From Cryobacterium gelidum (GTDB taxonomy: Bacteria > Actinomycetota > Actinomycetes > Actinomycetales > Microbacteriaceae), in assembly GCF_004403985.1 (NCBI RefSeq), contig NZ_SOHL01000003.1, positions 197,212 through 261,211 of the forward strand: DNA of 64,000 nt, in the 5' to 3' direction. Made by a program: the position numbers and the translations under genes. The notes beneath the pieces were generated by a model. That model had not been told where the DNA came from, made no database searches, and was given only the letters and a program-made list of their open reading frames with translations. Shown piece by piece: positions 9,901 through 18,767 of this stretch; the stretch's first letter is position 1; each line of letters opens with the position of its first letter.

Positions 9901-10445
9901 TCGAGCTTGCGCAGGGTTTTTTCTTTGCGGCGCCGATGTTTGAGAATGCCGGCTGCTTCTTCAATGAAGCCGCGGCGTTCCTCCGGGCTGGCGCGCAGTA
10001 CCGCATCGAGCTGTCCCTGCCCGACGATGACGTGCATCTCGCGGCCGAGACCGGAGTCACTGAGTAGTTCCTGCACGTCGAGCAGCCGGCAGGTCCGCCC
10101 GTTGATAGCGTATTCACTCGCGCCGTTGCGAAACAGGGTGCGCGAGATGGTGACTTCGGAGTACTCGATCGGCAGCGCGCCATCGGAGTTATCGATGGTG
10201 AGAATGACCTCGGCCCGGCCGAGCGGGCCGCGGGTCGACGTGCCAGCGAAGATGACGTCGTCCATTTTGCCGCCGCGCAGCGTTTTCACGCCCTGCTCGC
10301 CCATCACCCAGGCCAAGGCATCGACCACATTGGACTTACCCGACCCGTTTGGACCGACGACGCAGGTGACTCCGGGTTCGAACGCGAACGTCGTCGGCTG
10401 CGCGAACGATTTGAACCCCTTGAGGGTGAGGCTCTTCAGATACAA
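6936..10445 (-). CDS. smc: Chromosome segregation protein SMC
   Basis: Condensin ATPase of 1169 aa. The N-terminal head has GPNGSGKSN (about residue 33) and a Q-loop region; long alanine-, glutamate- and arginine-rich coiled coils flank a hinge around residues 500-670; the C-terminal head has LLSGGERSLAAVAL and FYIMDEVEAALDD. I place the start at the TTG at 10445 because it gives the family N-terminus YLKSLTLKGFKSFA and has AAAGGG six bases upstream. A GTG at 10472 in the same frame would add nine unconserved residues. It lies downstream of mutM in the same direction, 364 bp away, as in related Microbacteriaceae. Confidence 0.95.
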   Translation of the reverse strand: MYLKSLTLKGFKSFAQPTTFAFEPGVTCVVGPNGSGKSNVVDALAWVMGEQGVKTLRGGKMDDVIFAGTSTRGPLGRAEVILTIDNSDGALPIEYSEVTISRTLFRNGASEYAINGRTCRLLDVQELLSDSGLGREMHVIVGQGQLDAVLRASPEERRGFIEEAAGILKHRRRKEKTLRKLDAMQINLTRLSDLAGEIRRQLKPLGHQADIAREAQTIAAVVRDARARLLADDVVTLKLALDVHNRTESERHTERVVLQEQFSQKQGRLRRLELAQVDDAVDLARRTGYGLESVQERLRGLFTLANQRLALLGSQVEATGLVSSVTPTLLKEAAAEVEQLRASIGVAGIAWNSARAQSAAARSRLVAVDEDISAQAALISRHDLEISHLTGQSETAASRLAAVRGEQLRQQNALDAATDRSENAREQLDQLQTIAPAGAPDSVDLSAAFALAQAAAHRVEAAVERLRDELHRHERDRDTQAARQGAFSLALDQKDGSSALLDAQPAGIRGLVADHVRVQPGFEAAIAAALGSLADAVLAESRSAALAAIVQAEHDDFGRVELVLADGKVTAAPTNDLGARPGIRWATSVVDGPAGVHGLLAQTVIADDLTVARATELPDGLTVITLTGEVLSPWVVRGGSGARQSKLELVAERDTATEKLAAVTSLIERVRADFTEQRTLLQAYKEQSVSARAALRAFDTQLAAHTERRGRLLVQAAAADADVDRVSAALQLASSAVAEAGAIAAQAGAALVAARSQPRPILDATARDALDTELEAARETEVETRLQVETARERVRAGELHVVTMTQQLEADRTVAAAAARRAVIRRRQVDSASRVAEALPAVLAAVDRSVAEARLRLASAEAERTSQNTELQQLRRDENTLRERLASITENVHVLELEIYEKKLHLSALLERAGSELGLTEDVLVGEYGPDQLITPDRVRFDRAEQQKRFVVAERKLGQLGRVNPLALEEFAALEQRHRFLTEQLTDLTETRSDLLTIIADIDEKMQTIFSNAFDDTRAAFAEVFPVLFPGGSGSIWLTDPDDLLATGIEVSVKPAGKKIERLSLLSGGERSLAAVALLIAIFKARPSPFYIMDEVEAALDDANLGRLLTIFEDLRETSQLIVITHQKRTMEIADALYGVSMRHDGVSAVIGQRVATRAGQREPATAS

Positions 10446-10659
10446 CGGGCACCCTTTCGATCGGCCTGCCACGAGGACGAAGCCCGGGCTAAGCCAACGG
10501 TACCGCGCCCCACCGACAGGAGCCGGGACATCCGCTTCTCACGAAGTGTGGCGCACACAGCAGCGATCATCGCCGAGCGTTGGACCGATTTCGGACTGAT
10601 TGTGGCGCCGCAGACGGCAGCGTTCGCCGGGCCGCACCACACCTACCTTCAGTGCAGCG

Positions 10660-10715
10660 CAACAACAGCAGCGCAACGACAGCAGCGTGACGACAGCAGT
10701 GTGACGACAGCAGTG
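10660..10715. repeat. Four tandem 14-bp units in the smc-mutM intergenic region
   Basis: Four consecutive 14-bp copies of a CAACGACAGCAGCG-like unit start at 10660, 10674, 10688 and 10702; the last two are identical and the first two differ at one or two positions. They lie in the 364-bp gap between the smc start (10445) and the mutM stop (10810). The rest of that gap shows no convincing gene, RNA or promoter apart from the smc ribosome-binding site; in particular I see no acylphosphatase gene. Confidence 0.7.
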
Positions 10716-10809
10716 TGACGCCGCAGCCCGCTGAGGCCGCCGGTAGAAAGGCGCGGCGGCGTCCCCATCGGATCCGGCGGGCCGTCCAGGTCCTCGAATG
10801 TAGGAACCG

Positions 10810-11721
10810 TCAGCGGAGGCGCTGGCAGCGTGGGCAGAAGTGCGAGCCGCGGTTCATGAATTGCTCGCGCACGATCAGGGTGCCGCAGCGCGAGCACGGC
10901 GTGCCCTGCCGGCCGTAGGCCTCCAGACTGTGCGCAAAATAGCCGGATTGGCCGTTCACATTCACGTACTGGGCATCGAAGCTCGTGCCCCCCTCGGCGA
11001 GAGCGCGGTGCAGAATGGTGCGTACGGCCGCGAGCAATGCCACAGCTTTCACTGGCGACAGCGACGCGGCGGGCTGCTCATAGTGGATGCGCGCGGCGAA
11101 CAGGGCTTCGTCCGCGTAGATATTGCCGATGCCGCTGATCAGGTTCTGGTCGAGCAGTGCCCGCTTGATCCCGGTGTTCTTACGCGCAAGGGCGGCGAAG
11201 AAAAGGTTCGAAGAAAACGACGGGTCAATCGGGTCGCGGGCAATGTGCGCCACTTGCGACGGAATACGGTGCTGCCAGGCGGCATCCGCTTCGACCGTTC
11301 CCGAATAGCCGGCCGGCAGTCCGTCGCTGGTCGGGCTCATGGCGTCGACGGCCATGCTGCCGAAGATGCGCTGGTCAACGAAATTGACCCACAGTTCGCC
11401 GTGGCTTGGGTGCTCGAGCGTCAAGCGGATACGCAACAAGCGATCCAACGCAGCTCCCGGTGTGCGCAGCAGCACCTGGCCGCTCATGCCGAGGTGGATC
11501 ACCAGTGCCCGCCCGCTGTCGAGGGGAAGCCACAGAAACTTACCGCGACGCACGGCGGCGAGAATGCGGCGCCCGCGCAGCTGGTCAGCGAACAACCCGG
11601 ATGCCGGCACGTGCCGGCGCAGGGAGCGTTCGTCGAAGATTTCGACGCCGGTGACCCGGGCATCGGTGACAGCCGGCTGCAAACCGGCGCGCACGACCTC
11701 GACTTCGGGTAGTTCTGGCAT
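10810..11721 (-). CDS. mutM: Formamidopyrimidine-DNA glycosylase (MutM/Fpg)
   Basis: Bifunctional glycosylase/AP lyase of 303 aa that removes 8-oxoguanine and other oxidised purines. The start is fixed by the N-terminus MPELPEVEVVRAGL, whose Pro2 is the catalytic Schiff-base nucleophile. The helix-two-turn-helix region includes NIYADEALF, and the C-terminal zinc finger has CSRCGTLI followed by CPRCQR. The open frame continues 27 codons upstream, but those residues are not family-like. It sits 10 bp downstream of rnc, so translation from one mRNA is expected. Confidence 0.95.
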   Translation of the reverse strand: MPELPEVEVVRAGLQPAVTDARVTGVEIFDERSLRRHVPASGLFADQLRGRRILAAVRRGKFLWLPLDSGRALVIHLGMSGQVLLRTPGAALDRLLRIRLTLEHPSHGELWVNFVDQRIFGSMAVDAMSPTSDGLPAGYSGTVEADAAWQHRIPSQVAHIARDPIDPSFSSNLFFAALARKNTGIKRALLDQNLISGIGNIYADEALFAARIHYEQPAASLSPVKAVALLAAVRTILHRALAEGGTSFDAQYVNVNGQSGYFAHSLEAYGRQGTPCSRCGTLIVREQFMNRGSHFCPRCQRLR

Positions 11722-11731
11722 GACCGCGAGG

Positions 11732-12430
11732 TTAGAGCGCGTTGAGCCGGTCGATGGCGTCGCGGGCCGCGGCCATCTCGGCGAACTTCTTGCTCGGGCC
11801 AACGCCCTGGGCGGTCACTGCCGAGCCGACGGTGACGGTCGCGACGAACTCCTTGGAGTGATCGGGGCCGCTGGCTTCGATCGTGTAGACGGGGATGCCG
11901 ACGCCCACACTCGCGGCGAGCTCCTGCAGGCTCGTTTTCGGGTCCATCGACACACCGAAGTGGCCTGGTTCGGCCAGAAGTGGCTGGATCAGGCGCAGCA
12001 CGAACGCCGTGGCAACGTCCCCGCCGGCATCGAGATAGGTCGCGCCGATGAGCGCTTCCACGGTGTCGGCCAGGATGGACGCCTTGTCACGCCCCCCGGT
12101 CAGGATTTCACCACGACCGAGGCGAATGTGCTCACCCAGGCCCAGACCGCGGGCGATCTGGGCGAGCGCGGCCGTCGACACCAGACTGGCCCGACGCTTG
12201 GCGAGGTGGCCCTCGTCGAGGGCAGGGTAGGTGCGATACAGCATCACCGTGACGGCCTGGCCCAGAATCGAGTCACCGAGGAATTCCAGGCGCTCATTGG
12301 TGGGAATGCCACCGTTTTCGTACGCAAAAGACCGGTGGGTCAGAGCAAGCTCCAAAATCACCGGTTCAATCTGCACACCGAGGGTCGCCAGCAGTGGCGA
12401 CCGCTCGGTGTTCACACTTTTCATCGACAC
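11732..12430 (-). CDS. rnc: Ribonuclease III
   Basis: Double-strand-specific endoribonuclease of 232 aa used in rRNA and mRNA processing. The RNase III signature NERLEFLGDSILG lies near residue 43, the catalytic ADTVEALIGATYLD near 115, and a dsRNA-binding domain occupies the last 70 or so residues (KTSLQELAASVGVGIPVY). The GTG at 12430 is used; an ATG two codons later (12424) is equally possible and no strong Shine-Dalgarno decides. The order yceD-rpmF-rnc-mutM-smc is the standard actinobacterial arrangement. Confidence 0.95.
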   Translation of the reverse strand: MSMKSVNTERSPLLATLGVQIEPVILELALTHRSFAYENGGIPTNERLEFLGDSILGQAVTVMLYRTYPALDEGHLAKRRASLVSTAALAQIARGLGLGEHIRLGRGEILTGGRDKASILADTVEALIGATYLDAGGDVATAFVLRLIQPLLAEPGHFGVSMDPKTSLQELAASVGVGIPVYTIEASGPDHSKEFVATVTVGSAVTAQGVGPSKKFAEMAAARDAIDRLNAL

Positions 12431-12485
12431 ATTTTCATCAATACAGCTTCATCGGCCCAGTTCCGGCCGATCGAGAAGAGGTGTG

Positions 12486-12689
12486 TTAGATGTCGGCGAC
12501 TTTACGGCCCTTGTATTCCATGAACATCGGGGTGCCGGTGGAGTCGGTGACAACCTTGGCGCGGTGCGGCAGGCTGTAGACGACCTTGCCGCCCTCCATG
12601 GTCTTCACGAGGGTGGGAGGCGTGGCCTTCCACTGCGCGCGACGCGAGTGGGTGTTGGAACGCGACATCTTGCGCTTCGGAACTGCCAT
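12486..12689 (-). CDS. rpmF: 50S ribosomal protein L32
   Basis: Ribosomal protein of 67 aa beginning [20 protein letters not shown], the unmistakable L32 N-terminus. The four-cysteine zinc ribbon of some L32 proteins is absent, so this is the C-minus (zinc-independent) form; the C-terminal half is that of actinobacterial L32. The start ATG at 12689 lies two bases after the yceD stop, preceded by an AGAGAAG ribosome-binding site inside yceD. It follows yceD as in most bacteria. Confidence 0.95.
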   Translation of the reverse strand: MAVPKRKMSRSNTHSRRAQWKATPPTLVKTMEGGKVVYSLPHRAKVVTDSTGTPMFMEYKGRKVADI

Positions 12690-12691
12690 GA

Positions 12692-13270
12692 CTACTTCTC
12701 TTCTCTGCTGTCTGAAACATGGGTGTGGACACCCATGTCTTTGTCTGTGGAAGCCGTGAACCCCGCAAGCGCTGACCACCGGGGATCGGGCGCATCGTCG
12801 GAAACGAGTTCCGGTAGTTCGGCAAGCGGCTGCCCGGTCTCACTGTCAAGACCAGGGCAATCCCGCCGACATACTGGCTGGAACGGAAGTGATAACACTA
12901 CCGCGTCCCGGATCAAAGATTCCAAATCGACATGGTCGTCCAAAATCTCAAACTCGAAGGCTTCCTCCTGAGGATAACCGAAAAGCTCGGCAAACTGAAC
13001 TCGAACAGGCAGGTCGATGTCTTTGAGGCACCGACCACACTCGCCGAGAGCTCGCGCATACACCTCGATACTCACCAGGATTCCCTCGTGCATCGCCTCG
13101 AGGCGCAGCTCGGTCGACAGGGTCGACCCGGCTTTCACGGCCACGAGGCCAGCGCCGAGGTCGTCGGGCACCACAATGTCGAGGTGGCGTTCCTGCATGG
13201 TGCCCGGCCGGTTGATGAGGTCACGCACGTCGAGCGTGTACGGCGTCTTCTTGAACTTAGTCACGGTCAT
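12692..13270 (-). CDS. YceD family protein (DUF177)
   Basis: Conserved 192-aa protein of the YceD/DUF177 family, linked by conserved position to rpmF and by work on relatives to 23S rRNA accumulation. Visible features are CGRCLKDID in the middle, an acidic segment with [20 protein letters not shown], and [17 protein letters not shown] near the C-terminus, so four cysteines sit in two CxxC-like pairs. It is immediately upstream of rpmF with two bases between them. Function beyond the family assignment is not visible. Confidence 0.9.
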   Translation of the reverse strand: MTVTKFKKTPYTLDVRDLINRPGTMQERHLDIVVPDDLGAGLVAVKAGSTLSTELRLEAMHEGILVSIEVYARALGECGRCLKDIDLPVRVQFAELFGYPQEEAFEFEILDDHVDLESLIRDAVVLSLPFQPVCRRDCPGLDSETGQPLAELPELVSDDAPDPRWSALAGFTASTDKDMGVHTHVSDSREEK

Positions 13271-13301
13271 GAATTGTACGCGCTGCGCGTGGGTGCTCCG
13301 T

Positions 13302-15701
13302 TCAGGGAGACATCGCGCGCGCGCGACGCTCTCCGCGCAGCACCGTCCCCAGGGCGGCGAACAATGAGGTGGGCGCGAACGTGGCCCGCAAGCGGATGCC
13401 GACGCTCGCGTTCGCGTGCAGCGCCCGCAGCACCAGGGTCAGATCGTCGGCCAGGGTTTCTACCCACGCATGCGACCGGTCGAACCGCGAGCGCTCCAAC
13501 GCCAGGAGCACCCGTTCAAGTGCCTGCGACGACGCCGGATCGAGCCTTCCGAGTCTCTCCAGGCGCCCGGCGAAGGCTCGGGGAGTTTCGGTAATCGGTA
13601 CCGGTATGCCGTGATCGAGGCTGGTGTGCTGCAGTTCAGTCCAGGCCAGGACCCCGCCGGCGTCTTTGGAACGGATGCGGCGCACCCGCGTGCGACGCAG
13701 CATCCGTCTTGCCCCGCCGGGCACAAGCAGCAGCACCAATCCCAGTGCGCTGACCCCGACGACGCCCAGCAGATAGGCGGAGTCTGTGCTCCGCACTGCC
13801 GTTTGGCGTTCGAGGGCGGAATCGTCGGCCAGCCGGTCGGCGCTGAGGCCGGGGGCGCTCGGAGCGCCGGGCGCACCGGGTACGGTCGTCGGCGTGCCGG
13901 CATCCGCTGTCTGCTCGTAGTTGGGTACGGTGCCGCGGCCGGGGGTCGGTTCGAATTTCACCCAGCCGATACCGACGAAATACAGCTCCGGCCAGGCGTG
14001 CAGGTCGTGCGAATCAACGTTGTACTGTCCGAGACCCTGCGCGAGATCCTGCGATTTGACCCCGGGCAGATAACCGAGCGAAACCCGCGAAGGAATGCCG
14101 AGGGTGCGTGCCATCGCGGCCATAGCGGAGGCGAAATGCACGCAGTAACCGCGTTTGGCCTTCAGGAACGCTCCGATGACGTCGACCCCGCCTCCGTCAT
14201 AACCGTCTTCAACGGGTGCGTCGGTGTCGTAGGTGAAGGCGCTGCTGCGCAGATACTTCTGCATGGCAATTGCGGCGTCGTAGCTCGACGTGGCGCCCGC
14301 CGTCACCTGCCGTGCCGTCTCCTCGATGATCGGCGGCGGATCGATTGGGAGTTGCAGATTGCCGATAACGCTCGCCGGGTAGTCGGTGCCGGAGACACGC
14401 AGTTGGTCGGCGGTGGGCTTGATTTCTAACGATGACACCGTGTACTTCTGGTTGAGGGTGCTCGCGGTGGTGCTCGCGATCGCCCGGGTGCGGCTGTCCC
14501 AATACCAGCTGCCGGACAGCCCGTCGATGCTGGTGGCGCGGGCCGGTGCGGGCAGCCAATGGCTGTTGACGCCGTCGATCACGACCGAGGCCGATGCCTC
14601 CTCGGTCTCCACACTGGCGTCGAGACCGAACGGTCTCGCAATGTCGTCGACGGTATTGCGGGTGTCGGCGCCGTCGATGCGTGCCGTCCAGGTCAGTCCA
14701 ATGACCTCGTCGAGGGTGAGCAGGGTGAAATAGGGTTGCTCGGTGCCGGTCGAGGTGTAGTGAAAGGCTGGTCCGGCCTTGGGCCGGCGCAGGTCTTGCC
14801 CCAGATTGATCATGGGGCTCACCCCGCTGCCGAACAATAAACCGCCGGGCCGGGCCGTGACCAGGCCTCCTGCGCTAAACGACGGGGCGACCGCGCTCAA
14901 AATCAGCGCACCCACGATGGTCAGGGCTCCCACCATGAGTGCTCCCCCGATCGCACCGGGGCCACGCGACCGCTCCGGCCGGTAGGCGCGCGGCGCGCCC
15001 GCACCGGTCGGCGGATGCCTGGCCGCCTGCGTGCGACGCACGTACACGTCAACCCGCAACAGCAACAAAAATGCGATCGCGGCCACGACGAGAGTGGCGA
15101 TATCGGCCCCATCGTCGATGACGAAGCCCGGCGCCAGGAGCGGTACGAGTGCGAACGCCGCGCCGAGGGCGGGCCAGCGCAGCGTCAGAGCGAGCAGGTC
15201 CATGAAAATAGCGATCAGTCCGGTGCCGCCGGCCAGCAGAAAGAGGATACCGAGGGTCACTTCGGCCGGCGTGCTCTGCTGGGCGATCGAGGCCCCACCG
15301 TCAGTGATCAACCCGCCGAACACACCGATGGTTTGCGATGTCGGAATGAGCCAGAACAGGCCGGTGCCGCCAGCGAATAACAACGTCATCGCGCCGACCA
15401 GCATTAGGGAGTTCGCGACCGGGATGACCGCGCGCGGCAGCCCAAGGCGGCGAAACAGCGCCGCGCCGATCAGCACGACGGCGCCGACCATCGCGCAGAC
15501 CCACCACCAGGCGCTGCCTCGAAGCAGCGGCCCCAGTGCAGCACAGCTGATGAGGAGCAACAACAACAGGCTGAGGGCCAGCGGCCAGAGCGCGGCATCA
15601 CGCCCGCCCTGCCGACGGCGCGCCGGACCGCTGGGGCGTGCCGCGGTCGGCGTCGCCAGCGAATCCGCGGCCGGTGCCCGCTTGGTGGCCACGCTAGTCA
15701 T
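13302..15701 (-). CDS. Transglutaminase-like membrane protein (DUF3488/TgpA type)
   Basis: Multi-pass membrane protein of 799 aa. Six or so N-terminal helices are followed by an extracellular region, a transglutaminase core with catalytic Cys in RGYCVHFASAMA (about residue 520), His in DSHDLHAWPELYF and Asp-equivalent context in KFEPTPG, then one more helix and a basic cytoplasmic tail. It belongs to the widespread actinobacterial trio MoxR ATPase-DUF58-transglutaminase. The ATG at 15701 has GAGGTG six bases upstream and overlaps the DUF58 stop; a GTG at 15710 is the alternative. Likely a cell-envelope peptidase or crosslinker, substrate unknown. Confidence 0.88.
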   Translation of the reverse strand: MTSVATKRAPAADSLATPTAARPSGPARRRQGGRDAALWPLALSLLLLLLISCAALGPLLRGSAWWWVCAMVGAVVLIGAALFRRLGLPRAVIPVANSLMLVGAMTLLFAGGTGLFWLIPTSQTIGVFGGLITDGGASIAQQSTPAEVTLGILFLLAGGTGLIAIFMDLLALTLRWPALGAAFALVPLLAPGFVIDDGADIATLVVAAIAFLLLLRVDVYVRRTQAARHPPTGAGAPRAYRPERSRGPGAIGGALMVGALTIVGALILSAVAPSFSAGGLVTARPGGLLFGSGVSPMINLGQDLRRPKAGPAFHYTSTGTEQPYFTLLTLDEVIGLTWTARIDGADTRNTVDDIARPFGLDASVETEEASASVVIDGVNSHWLPAPARATSIDGLSGSWYWDSRTRAIASTTASTLNQKYTVSSLEIKPTADQLRVSGTDYPASVIGNLQLPIDPPPIIEETARQVTAGATSSYDAAIAMQKYLRSSAFTYDTDAPVEDGYDGGGVDVIGAFLKAKRGYCVHFASAMAAMARTLGIPSRVSLGYLPGVKSQDLAQGLGQYNVDSHDLHAWPELYFVGIGWVKFEPTPGRGTVPNYEQTADAGTPTTVPGAPGAPSAPGLSADRLADDSALERQTAVRSTDSAYLLGVVGVSALGLVLLLVPGGARRMLRRTRVRRIRSKDAGGVLAWTELQHTSLDHGIPVPITETPRAFAGRLERLGRLDPASSQALERVLLALERSRFDRSHAWVETLADDLTLVLRALHANASVGIRLRATFAPTSLFAALGTVLRGERRARAMSP

Positions 15702-17076
15702 GACCGGCACCTCGATCCCCGCTCACGTTGTTCCACGCATCTTCGAGGTCGTCGGCCGTGGCAAGCTCCAGACAGCGCCAGCCGGCGTCCTGCAGACGTT
15801 CTCGGGCGATACCGCTGACGGTGCGCTGCACGAATGCGACGGCGGGCTCGCAGTGACGGGCGAGGTGCACCAGGTCGTCGACATCCGCTTCGGACACACT
15901 TACGAGCATCGCGAACGTCGGCAGAGATTGTTGCGCGCCACGCAGGGCAGCGCGCACCGGCGCCCGGCGTGAAGCGGCCAGACGAACGCTGCGGCTCGGC
16001 CACGGTACCGGAACCACGCCTGCGAGGGCCTCGAGCAGTGCGCGGTCGCCGCCGGGGGCGCGAAAACTGGCTGGCACATCGCCGTGCAGCCCGCCCAGGG
16101 TCTGTTGGTGGCTCGGCAGCAGCTGGCTGGCGCCCAGCTCGATCACCTCGAGGCGGTAACCGGCGTCGAGCAGGTGCACACCAACGGATGCTGCCAGATC
16201 GATCTCGACTTCGAATGCGGCCACGAGATGTGGTGGGACATGCCCGGCACCCAGGCCGGCCGCGCCGGCCAGGGTGGTGTCGAGCACCATGCGCGCCTCC
16301 GGATTGCTGCGCTGTTCCTCCTGCCGCACCATGATTTCGCCATGCCGGGCTGTGGCCGGCCAGTTCACGCGGCGCAGGGCGTCGCCCGGGCGGTATTCGC
16401 GGGCAATGAGCTCGTCGGAGGTGGGGGTTGCCTGGCGAACCAGTTCTCGGATCGAACCGTCATTGCTGGTCTGGGCGAGGCCGCTGCCGGGCAATGGCGT
16501 CACCCGTGGCGTCACGATCAGGTCGTGGGGTGTTCCGGCGTTTCGGTCGCTGCGGGCGAAGCCGAACGGGTCTTGACGTGACACGCGCAGCGGACCGACG
16601 TCGTAGACGCCGCGGTGGCGCGGCACGATGGAATATTCCAGGCGTACGCTGTCGCCGGTTGCGCCGTTTCGGCTCACGAACGGAAGAATGACCGCTGGCG
16701 GCGCCTCAATGCCTGGCGGCGAGGTGTCGGCCCACGAAGCGCCGCCGAGCGGTGTCGCCGAGAGATTGCGCAGCTGCAGAGAAACGACGGTCTCGCCGCT
16801 GACCGGCACGATCGGCGGCCGAAAGACGCGCGTGACCTCGACCCGCGCCGGGCGGAGTGAGACGTAACCGGCGGCGACGAGCGGCGCCATGATCAGGAGG
16901 CTGGCCACGAACAGAATGTCGCGGCTGTTGATCAAAATCGCGTTGGCGAACAAGACGGCTCCGGCTGCCAGGAAGACCACCCCGCGCAGGGTGAGCCGCG
17001 TGGCGAATCGGGCAGCCACACGCTCAAACCAGTCGGTACTGGCTACCTGCCCCGAACCTCTCACCCGGCGCTTCAT
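15694..17076 (-). CDS. DUF58 domain-containing protein
   Basis: Protein of 460 aa with two N-terminal hydrophobic helices (LRGVVFLAAGAVLFANAIL and a second right after) and a C-terminal DUF58/von Willebrand-like region containing the family motif EYRPGDALRRVNWPATARHG near residue 230. DUF58 proteins work with MoxR-type AAA+ ATPases, here encoded three bases upstream, and with the transglutaminase protein encoded downstream with a short overlap. The role is presumably chaperone-like assembly or activation of an envelope protein. Nothing unusual in length or composition. Confidence 0.88.
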   Translation of the reverse strand: MKRRVRGSGQVASTDWFERVAARFATRLTLRGVVFLAAGAVLFANAILINSRDILFVASLLIMAPLVAAGYVSLRPARVEVTRVFRPPIVPVSGETVVSLQLRNLSATPLGGASWADTSPPGIEAPPAVILPFVSRNGATGDSVRLEYSIVPRHRGVYDVGPLRVSRQDPFGFARSDRNAGTPHDLIVTPRVTPLPGSGLAQTSNDGSIRELVRQATPTSDELIAREYRPGDALRRVNWPATARHGEIMVRQEEQRSNPEARMVLDTTLAGAAGLGAGHVPPHLVAAFEVEIDLAASVGVHLLDAGYRLEVIELGASQLLPSHQQTLGGLHGDVPASFRAPGGDRALLEALAGVVPVPWPSRSVRLAASRRAPVRAALRGAQQSLPTFAMLVSVSEADVDDLVHLARHCEPAVAFVQRTVSGIARERLQDAGWRCLELATADDLEDAWNNVSGDRGAGHD

Positions 17077-17078
17077 GG

Positions 17079-18218
17079 CTACGACTGCCCGGTGGAACTC
17101 ACTGGCCGAGGCGGGACAGCGTGCACCGGCGACTGCGCTACGGACGGCACCGCTCCGGATCGAGCCGATGCACCGCTGCCGATCGGCACGGGAGTGTCGG
17201 CCAGGATTCGCCGCACGATGTCATCGATCACGGGTCCACTGTCTTGGTGGTGGTGCCCCAACGCCCGGCTGGTGGGCACCAGCCGATGCCCCAGCACGGC
17301 CACGGCGAGCGAGTCGATATCGTCGGGCAGCACGTAGTCCCGACCGCTCAACGCGGCCTGCGCCTTCGCCGCACGAATCAGCTGCAGAGTCGCACGCGGG
17401 CTGGCACCGAGGCGCAGGTCGCGGTCGTCGCGGGTGGCCCGCACCAGATTGACCGCGTACTCCTTGACCGCACTGGAGGCGAAGACCGCTCGTGCCGCGT
17501 GCATCATGTTGCGCAGGTCCTCCCCCGACACCACGGCCGAGATCAGTGCGAGCGGGCTGTTGGTGTCGCGCGAGTCGAGCATCGCTAGTTCCGACTCCGT
17601 GTCGGGATAGCCCATGGAGATACGCGCCATGAACCGGTCCCGTTGCGCTTCCGGGAGAGCATAGGTGCCCTCCATCTCGATTGGGTTTTGGGTGGCGATG
17701 ACGGTGAAGGGCAGGGCGAGCGGGTAGGTGACGCCGTCGACGGTGACCTGGCGTTCCTCCATCGATTCCAGCAGCGCTGACTGGGTTTTCGGACTCGCCC
17801 GGTTGATCTCGTCGCCGATGACGATGTTGGCGAAGACGGGGCCCGGTTTGAACTCGAATCGGCGCTCGGCCTGGTTGAACACCGACACTCCGGTCACGTC
17901 GGAGGGCAGCAGGTCGGGGGTGAATTGAATTCGTCCGACCGTGCAGTCAACGGACCGGGCGAGGGCCTTGGCTAGCATGGTCTTGCCGACACCGGGTACG
18001 TCCTCGATCAGAAGGTGCCCCTCGGCCAGCAGCACGGTCAGAGCGATTTTCACGGCGTCATGTTTGCCGTCGATGACCGTCTCGATATTGCGCATGATTG
18101 CGCGCCCAGCGGCTTGCAGCTCGCTGAGGTCAACGGCCGACACTCCCTTGAACGGCGCAGCGTCGGCAGACGGAACCGACGCCAGTTCCGCGTTGGAGCG
18201 AATCGGGTTGAGGTTCAT
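17079..18218 (-). CDS. MoxR family AAA+ ATPase
   Basis: Cytoplasmic AAA+ ATPase of 379 aa. Walker A is [15 protein letters not shown] (about residue 75) and Walker [21 protein letters not shown], followed by the sensor-1 region [26 protein letters not shown], all diagnostic of MoxR proteins. The start ATG overlaps the coaD stop by four bases, so coaD, moxR, DUF58 and transglutaminase genes form a tight string. MoxR ATPases are thought to remodel partner complexes, here most likely the DUF58/transglutaminase pair. The proline- and serine-rich last 30 residues look disordered. Confidence 0.92.
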   Translation of the reverse strand: MNLNPIRSNAELASVPSADAAPFKGVSAVDLSELQAAGRAIMRNIETVIDGKHDAVKIALTVLLAEGHLLIEDVPGVGKTMLAKALARSVDCTVGRIQFTPDLLPSDVTGVSVFNQAERRFEFKPGPVFANIVIGDEINRASPKTQSALLESMEERQVTVDGVTYPLALPFTVIATQNPIEMEGTYALPEAQRDRFMARISMGYPDTESELAMLDSRDTNSPLALISAVVSGEDLRNMMHAARAVFASSAVKEYAVNLVRATRDDRDLRLGASPRATLQLIRAAKAQAALSGRDYVLPDDIDSLAVAVLGHRLVPTSRALGHHHQDSGPVIDDIVRRILADTPVPIGSGASARSGAVPSVAQSPVHAVPPRPVSSTGQS

Positions 18219-18703
18219 ACGCGTGAACGCTCCAAATATTCGGCCACGGCCCTGGGCACGTAGGGCGAGACATCGCCGCCGAGTCCGGCAACCTGGCGCA
18301 CCAGCGAGCTGGAAACGTGGGCGTTGGCCGGATCGGGCAGCAGGAAGACCGTTTCTACCGCGGCCAGATTGCGATTGACAATCGCCATCGGCGTCTCGTA
18401 GGCCACATCAACCTGCGAGCGGATGCCCTTCACCAGGACACTCGCACCGACGTCCAGGCAATAATCCACCAGCAAACCCATGCTCCAGCTGGCGACGACA
18501 ATGTTGGTCGGGAGCCCGGCTTCTTTGATGGCCTGTTCCAGCAGCGACACGCGCTGGCTGATCGGTAGCAGGGCGGATTTGTCGGGGTTGTGCACCACGA
18601 GGACGTGGAGCTCGTCGAACAGGCCGGCGGCACGATCGATCACGTCCAAGTGGCCCAGCGTGACGGGGTCAAATGATCCAGGGACAACGGCGATCCTGCG
18701 CAT
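18215..18703 (-). CDS. coaD: Phosphopantetheine adenylyltransferase
   Basis: CoaD catalyses the penultimate step of coenzyme A synthesis, adenylating 4'-phosphopantetheine. The 162-aa sequence starts [20 protein letters not shown], which includes the nucleotidyltransferase TxGH motif, and has [15 protein letters not shown] and the ISSSLVR-like segment [10 protein letters not shown]. The ATG at 18703 is preferred over the GTG at 18709 because AGGG sits eight bases before it and the homologous proteins begin there. It overlaps the MoxR start by four bases. Length matches the family. Confidence 0.95.
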   Translation of the reverse strand: MRRIAVVPGSFDPVTLGHLDVIDRAAGLFDELHVLVVHNPDKSALLPISQRVSLLEQAIKEAGLPTNIVVASWSMGLLVDYCLDVGASVLVKGIRSQVDVAYETPMAIVNRNLAAVETVFLLPDPANAHVSSSLVRQVAGLGGDVSPYVPRAVAEYLERSRV

Positions 18704-18767
18704 GAACACACCCTACTGCCACAGGCTGCGCGGTGCTGCCCGGTGCATCCGCTTGGAGCTGACATAT

